From: Chitiniphilus purpureus
GTDB taxonomy: Bacteria; Pseudomonadota; Gammaproteobacteria; Burkholderiales; Chitinibacteraceae
DNA: 64,000 nt
NCBI RefSeq assembly: GCF_025642115.1
Contig: NZ_CP106753.1
Location: forward strand, 3,721,501 to 3,785,500
Direction of reading: 5' to 3'
Below, one piece after another: positions 55,395 to 64,000 of the stretch. Both the position numbers and the translations under genes were made by a program. How positions within the stretch are numbered: the stretch's first letter is position 1; the number at the start of each line of letters is the position of its first letter. The notes beneath the pieces were generated by a model. That model was not told where the DNA came from and did no database searches. It worked only from the letters and a program-made list of their open reading frames with translations.

Positions 55395-55748
55395 TGCTTT
55401 TTCCTTTCAATAAATACCGGCAAATGGCAAGGAGTGGTATGCGTGTTTTCTCAAAGCGCTGCGTACTATTTACCAGCCTTCCCTTACAAGCAAGAAGAAA
55501 ACACTATAAAGTTGGTTGGTGTAGATAAGAATTAGGTTTATGATCTCCTTAAATTAAAAGTCAGCAAATAATAAGATAAAATTTCGAATTATTTAATAAC
55601 CCAGCAATGTAAAAATTGACACGCCCTACTTATAGCTGTCAAAAATTACTAGAATTTCATTTTTCCTTGCATTATTAGTCAACATTTGGCGGCTTTCCGT
55701 GTTTGAGGCTTGTAGCACGAGGCCGTACACAACATGTCGAATTTATGA
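55395..55748. other. AT-rich upstream region of the PEP-CTERM array
   Basis: About 350 bases of markedly low GC, likely to contain the promoter for paralogue 3. No gene is supported. The right edge meets the insertion-element remnant at about 55749. Confidence 0.45.
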
Positions 55749-56527
55749 GTACCGCTGCTCAAAGCCGCGCGGTACTTTGTCAGGGAGCCCGAGTGAAATA
55801 CCGCTTCATGAACGAACACCGACACCACCATCCGATCACGACGCGGTGTCGGGTACTGCAAGTGGCCCGGGCCGGATTCTACAAATGGCCACAACAGCCG
55901 GATTCCAACCACGCCAAGGAACATGCCCGTTTGCTGGCGCTGATCCGGGGTTCCTACGCCGCCAGCGGCGGCGTGTATGGCTCGCGCCGCGTTCTGGGTG
56001 ATCTGCGCGAAATCGGCGAAGCCTGCGGCAAGCATCGCGTAGCGCAACTCATGCGCCAACCAGATCAAGGCCCAGCGCGGCATAAAGCCCCTCGGCCTAT
56101 TGCAGGCCGGCCGTGATTGCTGGCGCCCAACCATCTGACCCGCGAGTTAGCCTTGGATACCTTGCTGATGGCCGTTTGGCGACGCAAGCCGCAGGGGCGG
56201 GTGCTGGTGCACTCCGATCAGGGTTCGCAGTACGGTGGCGATGACTGGCGGCGTTTCTGCGTGGCGAACAACCTGGAGCCGAGCATGAGCCGACGGGGCA
56301 ACTGCCAGGACAATGCCTTGGCTGAGAGCTTCTTCCAACTGCTCAAGTGCGAACGGATGGATGCCGCGTAAGACCCACCAAACCGGGAAGAAGCGCGACG
56401 TGACATGTTTGATTCCATCCAGCGGTTCCACAACCCGAAGCGTCGGCACGAGACCAGCAATGGGCTATCGCTGGTAGCGTATGAACGACAACATTCCCAA
56501 CGGCTCGTGAGTGTCCAGGATACCTAG
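55749..56527 (+). pseudogene. Degraded IS3-family insertion element
   Basis: Only the last codons of orfA remain (frame ending LKAARYFVREPE and TGA at 55794-55796), overlapped by the orfB start GTG at 55793 in the usual IS3 manner. orfB then reads FMNEHRHHHPITTRCRVLQV and GGVYGSRRVLGDL. About 70 residues, including the first catalytic Asp, are missing near 56080-56120. A TGA interrupts the frame at 56114-56116 and a TAA at 56369-56371. The second Asp (VHSDQGSQYGG) and the Glu region (SMSRRGNCQDNALAESFF) remain, and the frame ends at 56525-56527. No terminal inverted repeats were identified. It cannot encode an active transposase. Confidence 0.85.
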
Positions 56528-56658
56528 CGGCTGCCGGCCGACGGCCACGAACTGGACGACGCCGCATGTCGGGGTGCCGGATACGTTCGGTGCGCCACAG
56601 CAGTGGGCCATGCGGGCGTGCTATAACTGCGCGCATCGTGTCACCGCCGTTCCACGCC

Positions 56659-58491
56659 ATGCCGTCCCGTCGCCGGTTTCTCGCGCTGTTCTTCCTGCTC
56701 GCCCTGCTGGTGGCGCTCGACTATGGCTGGCTGTCGTTGACCCGGGCAGTGGATGACCGGACAGGCGATCTGCTGCTGAGCCGGCATGCGGCGCAGCGGC
56801 CGGCCTCGCCGCAGGTGGTGATCGTGGATATCGACCAGCGCAGCCTGGAAGCGCTGAACGAGGTGGCCGGCAGCTGGCCGTGGCCGCGCGCCATCCATGC
56901 CGAGATGATCGAAATCCTGGCGGCGCAGCGTCCCGCCGCCATCGTGTTCGATGTGCTGTTCAACGAGCCGGATACCTTCCGACCGGACAGCGATGCGCTG
57001 TTGCGCGACGTGGCATTGGCGCACCGCAACCTGTATTTCCCTTATGTGCTGCTGGACGACGGGCAGCCGGCGCCGCTGGCGCGGCTGCCCGCCACGCTCG
57101 GCATCCGCCAAGGCGCCGGCGCCGTACCGGGCGCCGGCGCACCGCTGCTGCTGCCAGGCGTATTGCCGCCTCAAGCTTGGCGCGGCGGGTTGATCAACTT
57201 CGACGCCGATCACGACGGGGTCGGGCGCCACTATCTGATCGACCGCAATCGAAACGGCTGGCTGATTCCGTCCATGCCGGCCCGGGTGGGGCGCGAGCTG
57301 GGCTGGAAGGTGCCTGAGACCGCACGGGTACGCCTGAACTGGACGCAGCGCCACCGGCATGTCTCCTTTGCCGACCTGTATTTCGACGCCAACAGTGAGA
57401 CGCCGCGGCGCCCTGCCGACGAGTTCACCGGCAGGGTCGTGGTGATCGGCACCGCGGCGCCGGGACTGCAGGATCTGCGGCCCACGCCGTTGGGGCAGAA
57501 CTATCCGGGTGTGGAAATCCTGGCGACTGCGTTGGACAACCTGCAGCACGGGGACTGGCTGCGCGAAGTGCCGCGTGCGGCGTTCGCGCCGCTGGCCCTT
57601 GTGCTGTGCACGCTGCTGTGGCTGGGCTTTGCGCGCGGGGTGAACACGCTGTGGCTGGGGCTGGGGCTGTCAGGCGCCACCGCGACGGGCGTGGCGGCGA
57701 TGACGCTGGCGCTCGATGCCCACGCCTACTGGCCGCTGGCAGGCAGCCTCGTCTGGGCCTGGGTCTACTTCTGGCTGGCGGCACTGGTGGCCTACCTTGG
57801 CGAACGGGCCCGGCGCGAGCAGGCGGTGCAACTCTTCGGGCGCTTTCTCGACCAACGCGTGGTGCGCGATCTGGTGGAAAGCGGCCAGATCGATGCGCAG
57901 CGCGGAGCGGCAAGCCGGCATGTCTCAGTGCTGTTCTCGGATATCCGGGGCTTCACCTCGCTGTCCGAGACCCGTCCGCCCGAAGAGATCGTCAGCCTGT
58001 TGAACCGTTACTTTTCCCGGCAGGTCGAGGTCATCTTCCGCCACGGCGGCACGTTGGATAAATTCATCGGCGACGCCATCATGGCATTCTGGGGCGCGCC
58101 GGTGGACGATCCGCAGCATGCCGAACACGCGGTGGCGGCGGCGCTGGAGATGGCGCGCGAGCTGGAAGCGTTCAAGGCCGAACTCGGCGAGCTGGGTGGA
58201 AGCTTCGACATCGGCATCGGCATCCACAGCGGCCCGGCGGTGATCGGCTTCATCGGCGCGCAGGCGCGGCTGGACTACACCGCGATCGGCGATACGGTGA
58301 ACCTCGCCAGCCGCATCGAAGGCGAGACCAAGGGCGTAGCGCGCGTGCTGGTTTCGGAAGCGACGCGCCAGGCATGCGGCGAGCGCTTCGTCTTTGTCGA
58401 GCAGGGGCTGCATCGGGTCAAGGGCCGCGAACAGCCGGTGCGCTTGTTCGAACCCCGGTCCGATGCGGCAGCCCACCCCATGGATTCATAG
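56659..58491 (+). CDS. CHASE2-sensor adenylate cyclase (class III)
   Basis: 610 residues from the ATG at 56659. An N-terminal membrane helix is followed by a CHASE2 periplasmic sensor (about 25-300: PQVVIVDIDQRSLEALNEV, AAIVFDVLFNEPD), then three membrane helices (about 305-400) and a C-terminal cyclase domain. The cyclase has metal aspartates in SVLFSDIRGFTSLSE and GDAIMAFWG, substrate Lys in LDKFIGD, Thr in YTAIGDTVNLASRIE and the transition-state Asn and Arg in the same motif. The Lys/Thr pair favours ATP, so cAMP is the likely product. It leads a probable operon with the SH3 protein and the M48 protease. Confidence 0.9.
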   Translation: MPSRRRFLALFFLLALLVALDYGWLSLTRAVDDRTGDLLLSRHAAQRPASPQVVIVDIDQRSLEALNEVAGSWPWPRAIHAEMIEILAAQRPAAIVFDVLFNEPDTFRPDSDALLRDVALAHRNLYFPYVLLDDGQPAPLARLPATLGIRQGAGAVPGAGAPLLLPGVLPPQAWRGGLINFDADHDGVGRHYLIDRNRNGWLIPSMPARVGRELGWKVPETARVRLNWTQRHRHVSFADLYFDANSETPRRPADEFTGRVVVIGTAAPGLQDLRPTPLGQNYPGVEILATALDNLQHGDWLREVPRAAFAPLALVLCTLLWLGFARGVNTLWLGLGLSGATATGVAAMTLALDAHAYWPLAGSLVWAWVYFWLAALVAYLGERARREQAVQLFGRFLDQRVVRDLVESGQIDAQRGAASRHVSVLFSDIRGFTSLSETRPPEEIVSLLNRYFSRQVEVIFRHGGTLDKFIGDAIMAFWGAPVDDPQHAEHAVAAALEMARELEAFKAELGELGGSFDIGIGIHSGPAVIGFIGAQARLDYTAIGDTVNLASRIEGETKGVARVLVSEATRQACGERFVFVEQGLHRVKGREQPVRLFEPRSDAAAHPMDS

Positions 58492-58512
58492 GCATATAGG
58501 AAAGGCATCGTG

Positions 58513-59049
58513 ATGAAACTTCCCGCATTGATCCTGGCTGTGGCTGCGCTCGCCGCGGCCGGCAACGCACTGGCCGAGCGCGGACTGCTGATCCGGGCCG
58601 CGCCGCTCAAGCAGCAGCCGTTTCTGGATGCCGGCACGGTGGCGCAGCTGCCGGCCAGCAGCCAGGTGGATGTGCTCAAGCGCAAGGGCGCGTGGATGCA
58701 GGTGAAAACCGGCGACGGGCGGCAAGGTTGGGTAAAGCTGCTCAACGTGCGCACCGGCGGCGCGCGCGGTGCCGGTGGCGGGCTGGGCACGCTGGGCCAG
58801 GTGCTCAGCACCGGCTCATCGGGCACCACGGTCACCACCGGCGTGAAGGGCCTGTCGGCCGAGCAGATCGAAAACGCCAAGCCCAACTACGGCGAGCTGG
58901 AGCGGCTCAAACAGTACCGGGTCAGCACGCAAAGTGCCAGCAGCAGCGCCCGCGGCGCCGGGCTGAAGGCGGAGAGCGTGAAATACCTGCCCTACTCGCG
59001 CGGCGCGGGTACGCAGGACGATGCGCAAATGCAACGGCGCGGGGGTTGA
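58513..59049 (+). CDS. Secreted SH3-domain protein
   Basis: 178 residues from the ATG at 58513, preceded by AGGAAAGG. Signal peptide ending at NALAERG. A bacterial SH3 domain occupies about residues 23-78 (LLIRAAPLKQQPFL, VDVLKRKGAWMQVKTGDGRQGWVKL). The rest is a Gly/Ser-rich linker and a basic C-terminal segment. Bacterial SH3 domains often bind peptidoglycan or partner proteins. It is 21 bases after the cyclase and four bases ahead of the protease start, so the three are probably cotranscribed. Confidence 0.75.
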   Translation: MKLPALILAVAALAAAGNALAERGLLIRAAPLKQQPFLDAGTVAQLPASSQVDVLKRKGAWMQVKTGDGRQGWVKLLNVRTGGARGAGGGLGTLGQVLSTGSSGTTVTTGVKGLSAEQIENAKPNYGELERLKQYRVSTQSASSSARGAGLKAESVKYLPYSRGAGTQDDAQMQRRGG

Positions 59050-59053
59050 GCCA

Positions 59054-59929
59054 ATGAAGACCATCACCATCGCGCGCAGCCTGTGCGCACTCGTGCTCGC
59101 GGCGGCGCTGCCGGCGTCGGCCCTGGATCTGGGCAAGCTGGTGGACCAGCTCAACGAGAACCCGGAACTGGTCGAGGCCGTGGGCGGCGTGATCCAGAAC
59201 ACCATCGATGCCAATCGCACTGTCGGGCCGAAGGAGGAAGCCACCATCGGCGACGGTCTGGCGGCCAATCTGCTCGGGGCGGCGCCGTTGGTGCGCAACG
59301 CCGAGCTGCAGCGCTACGTGAACCAGGTGGGCCAATGGGTGGCGAGCCGCTCGGAGCAACCGGGGATCAACTGGCGCTTCGGGGTGATCGACAGCCCCAA
59401 CGTCAACGGCTTCGCCACACCCGGCGGCGCCATCTTCATCACCCGCGGCCTCTACCAGCGGCTGCGTGACGAGGCCGAGCTGGCCGGCGTGCTGGCGCAC
59501 GAGATCAGCCATGTGCTGGCGCGCCACCATATGCGCGCCATCCAGGCCGGCAAGGGCCGCGAAGCGCTGGGCAGCGCACTGCAGGGCTTCATCAGCTACA
59601 AGCAGAGCGATGCCCGCCAGCTCGGCGCCAATGCCATCTCGGGCATGTCCGAGGTGTTCGTGCGCGGGCTGGACAAGGATGACGAGCATGAGGCCGACAT
59701 CCGCGGCATGGTGTTGTCGGCACGCGCCGGCTACAACCCATATGCGTTGGTCTCGGTGCTGCAGACGCTCTCGCAGATCAATCCCGCCGACAGCACGGTG
59801 CAACTGATGTTCAGCACGCACCCGTCGCCCGGTGAGCGGCTCAACAAGATCGACCAGATCGTGGGCGACCGGCTGGAGCGCTACAGCGACGGCGTGCAGG
59901 CAACCTCGCGCTTTTACCCGGCGCGTTAG
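59054..59929 (+). CDS. M48-family metalloprotease (BepA/LoiP-like)
   Basis: 291 residues from the ATG at 59054, with a signal peptide ending at PASALD. The zinc site is HEISH (about residue 156), with the third ligand Glu in DEHEADIRGM; other M48 marks are NGFATPGGAIFITRGL and FSTHPSPGERL. Such periplasmic proteases degrade or help assemble outer-membrane proteins. No TPR region follows, so it is of the short LoiP type. A strong hairpin follows the stop. Confidence 0.88.
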   Translation: MKTITIARSLCALVLAAALPASALDLGKLVDQLNENPELVEAVGGVIQNTIDANRTVGPKEEATIGDGLAANLLGAAPLVRNAELQRYVNQVGQWVASRSEQPGINWRFGVIDSPNVNGFATPGGAIFITRGLYQRLRDEAELAGVLAHEISHVLARHHMRAIQAGKGREALGSALQGFISYKQSDARQLGANAISGMSEVFVRGLDKDDEHEADIRGMVLSARAGYNPYALVSVLQTLSQINPADSTVQLMFSTHPSPGERLNKIDQIVGDRLERYSDGVQATSRFYPAR

Positions 59930-59958
59930 CGCGGCGCCGCAGCTGATCGCCCCCGGGA

Positions 59959-59997
59959 CGGCTGCCCGGCATGCCAGCACGGTATGCCGGGCAGCCG
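59959..59997 (+). terminator. Hairpin after the M48 protease
   Basis: A 14-bp perfect stem (CGGCTGCCCGGCAT / ATGCCGGGCAGCCG) with an 11-base loop, 30 bases past the stop. No T-tract follows. Confidence 0.6.
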
Positions 59998-60039
59998 CGG
60001 CAACGGCCCCACGCTGCCGCAGCCTGCCCGTAAGCGCCG

Positions 60040-60045
60040 TATAAT
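60040..60045 (+). promoter_or_regulatory. -10 box of the pepP-ubiH unit
   Basis: A perfect TATAAT lies 45 bases ahead of the pepP ATG; no good -35 box is visible at the standard distance. A GGAG ribosome-binding site stands before the start. Confidence 0.5.
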
Positions 60046-60089
60046 CGCCGGATGCTGTCGCGCCAGCCGGCGCGCCCACCGGAGCCTGC

Positions 60090-61391
60090 ATGCAACCCTA
60101 TTCCATCCGCCGCGAACGGCTGGCTGCGCGCCTCGCCCCCGGCATCGTCATCCTGCCCACCGCGCCGGAAGTGGCGCGCAATGCCGATACCACCTACCCG
60201 TACCGTTTCGACTCCAGCTTCCACTACCTGACCGGGTTTGCCGAGCCTGAAGCGGTGCTGGTGCTGCTGATCGACGGCGAGGGGCACGAGGCGGTGCTGT
60301 TCTGCCGCGACAAGGACCTCGAGCGCGAGATCTGGGACGGCTATCGCCATGGTCCCGCCGCGGCCGCCGAGCGCTTCGGCTTTGCGCGCGCCTACGGCTA
60401 CGCGACGCTGGACGAGGAGATGGTCAGGCTGCTTGCCAACCAGCCGCGTATCCACACCCTGTTCGGCGTGAACGCCGATTGGGATGCACGCATCGCCAAG
60501 TGGGTGAACGCGGTGCGTGCCCAGGCGCGCGCCGGCGTGAGCGCGCCTGGCGAAATCCATGATGTGCGCAGTGCCATCGACGAGATGCGGCTGTTCAAGG
60601 ACGAACATGAACTGGGCATCATGCGCGAAGCCGCGCGCATCAACTGCGGTGCGCATATCCGCGCCATGCTGGCCGCCCGGCCCGGCCTGCCCGAATATGC
60701 CGTCGAAGCCGAGCTGCTGCACGAGTTCTACCGCCACGGCAGTCGCTTTCCGGCCTACGGCAGCATCGTCGCCAGCGGCCCCAATGCCTGCGTGCTGCAT
60801 TACGTGGAAAATGACCGCGTGCTGGTCGATGGCGACCTGTTGCTGATCGACGCCGGCTGCGAATACCAGGGCTACGCCAGCGATATCACACGGACCTTCC
60901 CGGTGAACGGCCGCTTCAGCGGGCCGCAGAAGGCGGTGTACGAACTGGTGCTGGCCGCGCACGCCGCCGCCCTGGCCCAGGCGCGCCCGGGTCTGCCGTG
61001 GCATGCCATGCACGACGCCGCGGTGCGGGTGCTCGCCCAGGGCCTCGTGGACCTGAAGCTGCTCTCCGGTTCACTCGACGCGGTGCTGGAACAGGAAAGC
61101 TACCGGCAGTTCTACATGCACCGCACCGGCCACTGGCTGGGGATGGACGTGCACGACGTGGGGGCCTACAAGGTGGCGGGCCAGTGGCGCGAACTTGCAC
61201 CGGGCATGGTGTTCACCGTGGAGCCGGGGTTGTACATCCGGCCGGCCGCCAACGTGCCACCCGAATTCGAGCACATCGGCGTGCGGATCGAGGATGACGT
61301 GGCCATTACCGCAGACGGCCATGAGGTGCTGACCGACGCCTGCCCACGCAGCGTGGCGGCGATCGAGGCACTGCTGGCACAGCGGCACTGA
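60090..61391 (+). CDS. pepP: Xaa-Pro aminopeptidase P
   Basis: 433 residues, the usual PepP length. The N-terminal domain starts with YSIRRERLAARL and contains FHYLTGFAEPEAVLVL. The C-terminal pita-bread domain carries both metal sites: Asp in LLIDAGCEYQG, Asp in SDITRTFP, His in HRTGHWLGMDVHD, Glu in TVEPGLYI and Glu in RIEDDVAIT. It removes the N-terminal residue ahead of proline in the cytoplasm, using manganese. The next gene, ubiH, starts 13 bases on, the same order as in E. coli. Confidence 0.94.
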   Translation: MQPYSIRRERLAARLAPGIVILPTAPEVARNADTTYPYRFDSSFHYLTGFAEPEAVLVLLIDGEGHEAVLFCRDKDLEREIWDGYRHGPAAAAERFGFARAYGYATLDEEMVRLLANQPRIHTLFGVNADWDARIAKWVNAVRAQARAGVSAPGEIHDVRSAIDEMRLFKDEHELGIMREAARINCGAHIRAMLAARPGLPEYAVEAELLHEFYRHGSRFPAYGSIVASGPNACVLHYVENDRVLVDGDLLLIDAGCEYQGYASDITRTFPVNGRFSGPQKAVYELVLAAHAAALAQARPGLPWHAMHDAAVRVLAQGLVDLKLLSGSLDAVLEQESYRQFYMHRTGHWLGMDVHDVGAYKVAGQWRELAPGMVFTVEPGLYIRPAANVPPEFEHIGVRIEDDVAITADGHEVLTDACPRSVAAIEALLAQRH

Positions 61392-61404
61392 CACGGACAC
61401 CCCC

Positions 61405-62577
61405 ATGCACGCTCCCCCCCTTGCCGACCATATCGACATCGCCATCGTCGGCGGCGGCCCGGTCGGCGCGCTGCTGGCCGCCCGCCTCGCCCGCACCGGG
61501 CACCGCGCCCTGCTGCTGGAAGCCCGCACCGGGGTGGAGGCCGACCCGCGCGCACTGGCGCTCTCGCATGCCAGCCGCGAAGCACTGGAATCCCTGGGCC
61601 TGTGGGACGACGCAGCGCTCCAGGCCACCGCCATCGAGCAGGTGCACGTTTCGCAGGCCGGCAGTCTGGGCCGGGTGCGACTCTGCGCATCCGAACTGGG
61701 CTTGCCGGCACTGGGCTACGTGGTCGGCTACGCCGCGCTGGCCGGCACCGCGCAGCAACGGCTGCAGGCGCGGGGCTGTGCCGTGGCCCTGGGGTGCCGG
61801 GTGGAAGCGATACGCCGGCTGACGCGCTTTGCCGAGCTGCGCCTCACCACCCCCACCGGGCCGCATACGCTGACCTGCCGGCTGGTGGTCCTGGCCGACG
61901 GCGGTGGTCTGGTCGAGCAGCTCGACGATGTGGCGCGTCAGGTCAAGCCCTATGCCCAGCACGCCGTGCTCGCCACGCTGACCCCGAACACGTCGCATCA
62001 CGGCATCGCCCATGAGCGCTTTGCCGACGACGGCCCGCTGGCGCTGCTGCCACGCGGCCGCGATTTCAATCTGGTCTGGACGCAGACCCCGGAAGCGGCA
62101 GAGGCACGCCTGGCGCTGTCGGACCAGGACTTCCTGGCCGAGATCGGTGCCCGGCTGGGCGGGAGGGTGGCCGGTTTCAGCGCGGTCGGGCCGCGCGCCA
62201 GCTTTGCGTTGGCACTCAAGACACTCGACCGGGTGGTCGCACGGCGTGTCGCGCTGATCGGCAACGCGGCGCAGACGCTGCATCCGGTCGCAGGACAGGG
62301 CCTGAACCTGGGATTGCGCGATGCCGCGACGCTGGCCGACGTGCTGTGCGCGGTCGGCCCGGCTCATCTGGGCGAGCCCGAGACACTGGCCCGCTATGCA
62401 CGGCTGCGACGCAAGGACGCAGGTCTTGTCACCGCGTTCACCGACAGCCTGATCACCCTGTTCGACTCGCCCGCGCCCTGGCTCAAGCACGGCCGCAGCC
62501 TGGGCCTGCTGGCATTGGACCAGATCGCGCCGTTGCGGCGCGGTTTTGCGGCACGCATGGTATACGGCGCACGCTGA
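61405..62577 (+). CDS. ubiH: UbiH-type ubiquinone biosynthesis hydroxylase
   Basis: 390 residues. The FAD motif is IAIVGGGPVGALLAARLA near the start, followed by LEARTGVEADPRALALSHAS, the second FAD motif VALIGNAAQTLHPVAGQGLN (about residue 285) and a C-terminal helical end. It belongs to the flavin hydroxylases of ubiquinone synthesis (UbiH/UbiF/UbiI); adjacency to pepP supports UbiH. It hydroxylates the aromatic ring on the inner-membrane face and shows that the organism makes ubiquinone. Confidence 0.88.
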   Translation: MHAPPLADHIDIAIVGGGPVGALLAARLARTGHRALLLEARTGVEADPRALALSHASREALESLGLWDDAALQATAIEQVHVSQAGSLGRVRLCASELGLPALGYVVGYAALAGTAQQRLQARGCAVALGCRVEAIRRLTRFAELRLTTPTGPHTLTCRLVVLADGGGLVEQLDDVARQVKPYAQHAVLATLTPNTSHHGIAHERFADDGPLALLPRGRDFNLVWTQTPEAAEARLALSDQDFLAEIGARLGGRVAGFSAVGPRASFALALKTLDRVVARRVALIGNAAQTLHPVAGQGLNLGLRDAATLADVLCAVGPAHLGEPETLARYARLRRKDAGLVTAFTDSLITLFDSPAPWLKHGRSLGLLALDQIAPLRRGFAARMVYGAR

Positions 62578-62735
62578 TCCGCAGGGCGCCACCCCGGCAG
62601 GAAGCTCAGCACATGGCATATCCGGCAGATGCGCGCGGGTTCGGCGACAACAGGGCATCGGGCGGGCGCAGTGCCGGCCGACGAGCTGCCTGGCGCTGTC
62701 GACGAGGCCCAGTGCAACGACACACAGGCTACGCC

Positions 62736-63485
62736 ATGCGCAAGACCGCCTTGCTGCTCTTCCTTCCCCTTGGCCTGACCCGGGCCGAGGAAGCGCCATT
62801 GCTGCTCACCTACCCGGACAAGCCGCCGTTCTACTACACCGACAGCCAGGGCCGGCCCGCAGGCTTCCTGCTGCGCCAGACCCAGGCCATGCTGTCCGCG
62901 GCCGGGATCGCCGCGCGCTACGAGTTCCGCCCCCCGAAGCGCGCACTGCAGGAGATCGGATACGGCGGGCAGCCCATGTGCTCGATCGGCTGGTTCAAGA
63001 CGCCGGAGCGGTTGCGCCTTGGCTGGTTTTCCAACGCCCTGTACCGCGATCCGCCGATGCTCGTGGTCACCCGGAGCACGCTGGTGGAGCAGCTCAGGCG
63101 CCACGGCAATGCCGCCAGGCTGCTGACCGACCCCAAACTCATGCCGGGCCTGATCGCGAGCTTCGCCTACGGTACCTATCTGGATGGCCTGCTGGCGGCG
63201 CGTGGCGCGCAGGTGGACCGCAGCGCGCAGAACCCGGCACAGAATCTTGCGATGGTGGCGCGCGGGCGGGTGGACTACGCCTTTTTCGACCCGAGCGAAT
63301 TCGACTACTGGCAACGTCAGCCCATCCTGCGGCAATACAACGTGGCGGCGCTCCCGCTGCCGGACCTGCCTGCCGGCAACGCGCGCCACCTGCTATGCAG
63401 CCACCAGGTGCCGGCAACGCTGCTGGACCGCCTCAATCAGGCCATCGCCACCGCACATGCCGCCAACCCGGCACATCCGCGTTAG
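62736..63485 (+). CDS. Periplasmic binding-like protein (SBP_bac_3 type)
   Basis: 249 residues from the ATG at 62736. Short signal peptide ending near LTRAEE, then LLLTYPDKPPFYYTDSQGRP, the opening typical of family 3 solute-binding proteins, and a hinge region with GRVDYAFFDPSEFDYW. No transporter genes are adjacent, so it may be an orphan sensor-like or substrate-capturing protein; ligand unknown. It contains two cysteines (CSIGW, LLCSH). Confidence 0.7.
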   Translation: MRKTALLLFLPLGLTRAEEAPLLLTYPDKPPFYYTDSQGRPAGFLLRQTQAMLSAAGIAARYEFRPPKRALQEIGYGGQPMCSIGWFKTPERLRLGWFSNALYRDPPMLVVTRSTLVEQLRRHGNAARLLTDPKLMPGLIASFAYGTYLDGLLAARGAQVDRSAQNPAQNLAMVARGRVDYAFFDPSEFDYWQRQPILRQYNVAALPLPDLPAGNARHLLCSHQVPATLLDRLNQAIATAHAANPAHPR

Positions 63486-63648
63486 CCTCGTGCCGGTCAG
63501 GCGGCCCACGGCGTCTGGTCGGACCTCATCCGGCGCGGGGAATGGCAGGCTGCCCCTGTTGGCCAGCCGCCCCGGGGCATGCCTTGGCATGGGGGGCGAC
63601 AGCCATGCCGCCGCAGCGCCGCTCCGCCCCCATCGGACAACCGGCCTA

Positions 63649-63822
63649 CTACGGCGGATCCTTGAGCCGGGTGCGCGATACGCCAGCCAGGATGCCGACC
63701 CCCAGCAATACCACCCCACCGACCACGATCCAGTGCAGTGCGATGCCGGCCAGATGGGCGCCGTAGCCCAGCCCGAGGATGGCCAGCACCACGCCGATCA
63801 GGAACAAACCGAACGAAGACAT
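63649..63822 (-). CDS. 57-residue two-helix membrane protein
   Basis: The start ATG at 63822 has an excellent AAGGAGGGAGAA site. The 57 residues contain two hydrophobic helices: FGLFLIGVVLAILGLGYGAH (residues 4-23) and, from about residue 28 to 48, a segment ending VLLGVGILAGV. A short basic tail (SRTRLKDPP) follows. No family recognised; it is probably an inner-membrane protein. Confidence 0.7.
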   Translation of the reverse strand: MSSFGLFLIGVVLAILGLGYGAHLAGIALHWIVVGGVVLLGVGILAGVSRTRLKDPP

Positions 63823-64000
63823 TTCTCCCTCCTTGTGATGGTTGCACGTTCAGCTTCAGTAAAAACCGGGTGCACGGAGACAGCGCTGGAACTATTGCCG
63901 CGGCATGACAGCCCACCGCCGGATTGACAGCCGCAGGCGCGCCCCTTAAATGGACCAACCCGTCGATCAATCATTTGCCCCCATGCACCCAATCGCTCCG

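Noticed and set aside
55395..55560. Sigma-54 promoter ahead of the PEP-CTERM array
   Set aside because: A partial CACTCCTTGC match exists, but the GG of the -24 box and the required spacing to the -12 GC are absent.
63950..64000. Plus-strand ATG running off the window end
   Set aside because: Only 17 codons are visible, without a ribosome-binding site, so a gene start cannot be supported.

Overview
The window is a GC-rich stretch of bacterial chromosome, densely packed with housekeeping genes. I place it in the Betaproteobacteria, most plausibly near the Neisseriales (Chromobacteriaceae/Chitinibacteraceae-like). This is an inference from gene content: ntrYX followed by trkAH, a cobalamin-dependent metH, a pepP-ubiH pair, aerobic hemF, a DUF1631 protein, a phasin-like protein and PEP-CTERM proteins. 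No rRNA, tRNA, CRISPR array or prophage was seen.

Layout. 1-5.6 kb: the end of the NtrY kinase, an NtrX regulator with a degenerate AAA+ domain, the TrkA/TrkH potassium system and a LysE-type exporter. 5.7-15.1 kb: a diguanylate cyclase, peptidoglycan-recycling ligase Mpl, a DUF421 membrane protein, an HPF-like protein, a coupled esterase/DyP-peroxidase pair, a quinone oxidoreductase, a FabI-like reductase and an ABC-2 exporter. 15.3-21.2 kb: a phasin-like protein divergent from metH, whose frame carries a dispersed-repeat sequence, and a di-haem cytochrome c peroxidase. 21.3-31.9 kb is a more accessory stretch. It holds a class D beta-lactamase with a probable lost stop codon, divergent from an unknown protein; a MerR gene and membrane protein; an HPP-CBS protein; small secreted proteins; a secreted GH18 protein lacking all catalytic acids; and a DUF1289-CWC fusion, a RidA homologue and a futalosine-hydrolase-like nucleosidase. 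32-52.4 kb is core again: an ABC exporter, murB, gltB/gltD, hemF, a copper chaperone operon, a cardiolipin-synthase-like lipoprotein, panD, an RNase II-like exonuclease, a DUF1631 protein and an ArsR/SRPBCC pair. 52.5-56.5 kb is visibly AT-richer. It holds three tandem paralogous PEP-CTERM proteins of a family I do not recognise, flanked by a decayed IS3-family element. 56.7-63.8 kb: a CHASE2 adenylate cyclase with an SH3 protein and an M48 protease, pepP-ubiH, a periplasmic binding-like protein and a 57-residue membrane protein.

How the parts work together. NtrYX with TrkAH suggests linked control of nitrogen/redox state and potassium. GltB/GltD supply glutamate, Mpl and MurB serve the cell wall, and UbiH and HemF serve aerobic respiration. 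The most distinctive content is the PEP-CTERM triad and a set of altered proteins (NtrX, the GH18 protein, the DyP peroxidase, the beta-lactamase) whose key residues or reading frames depart from their families. All functional statements rest on motif reading by eye; no database search was run.
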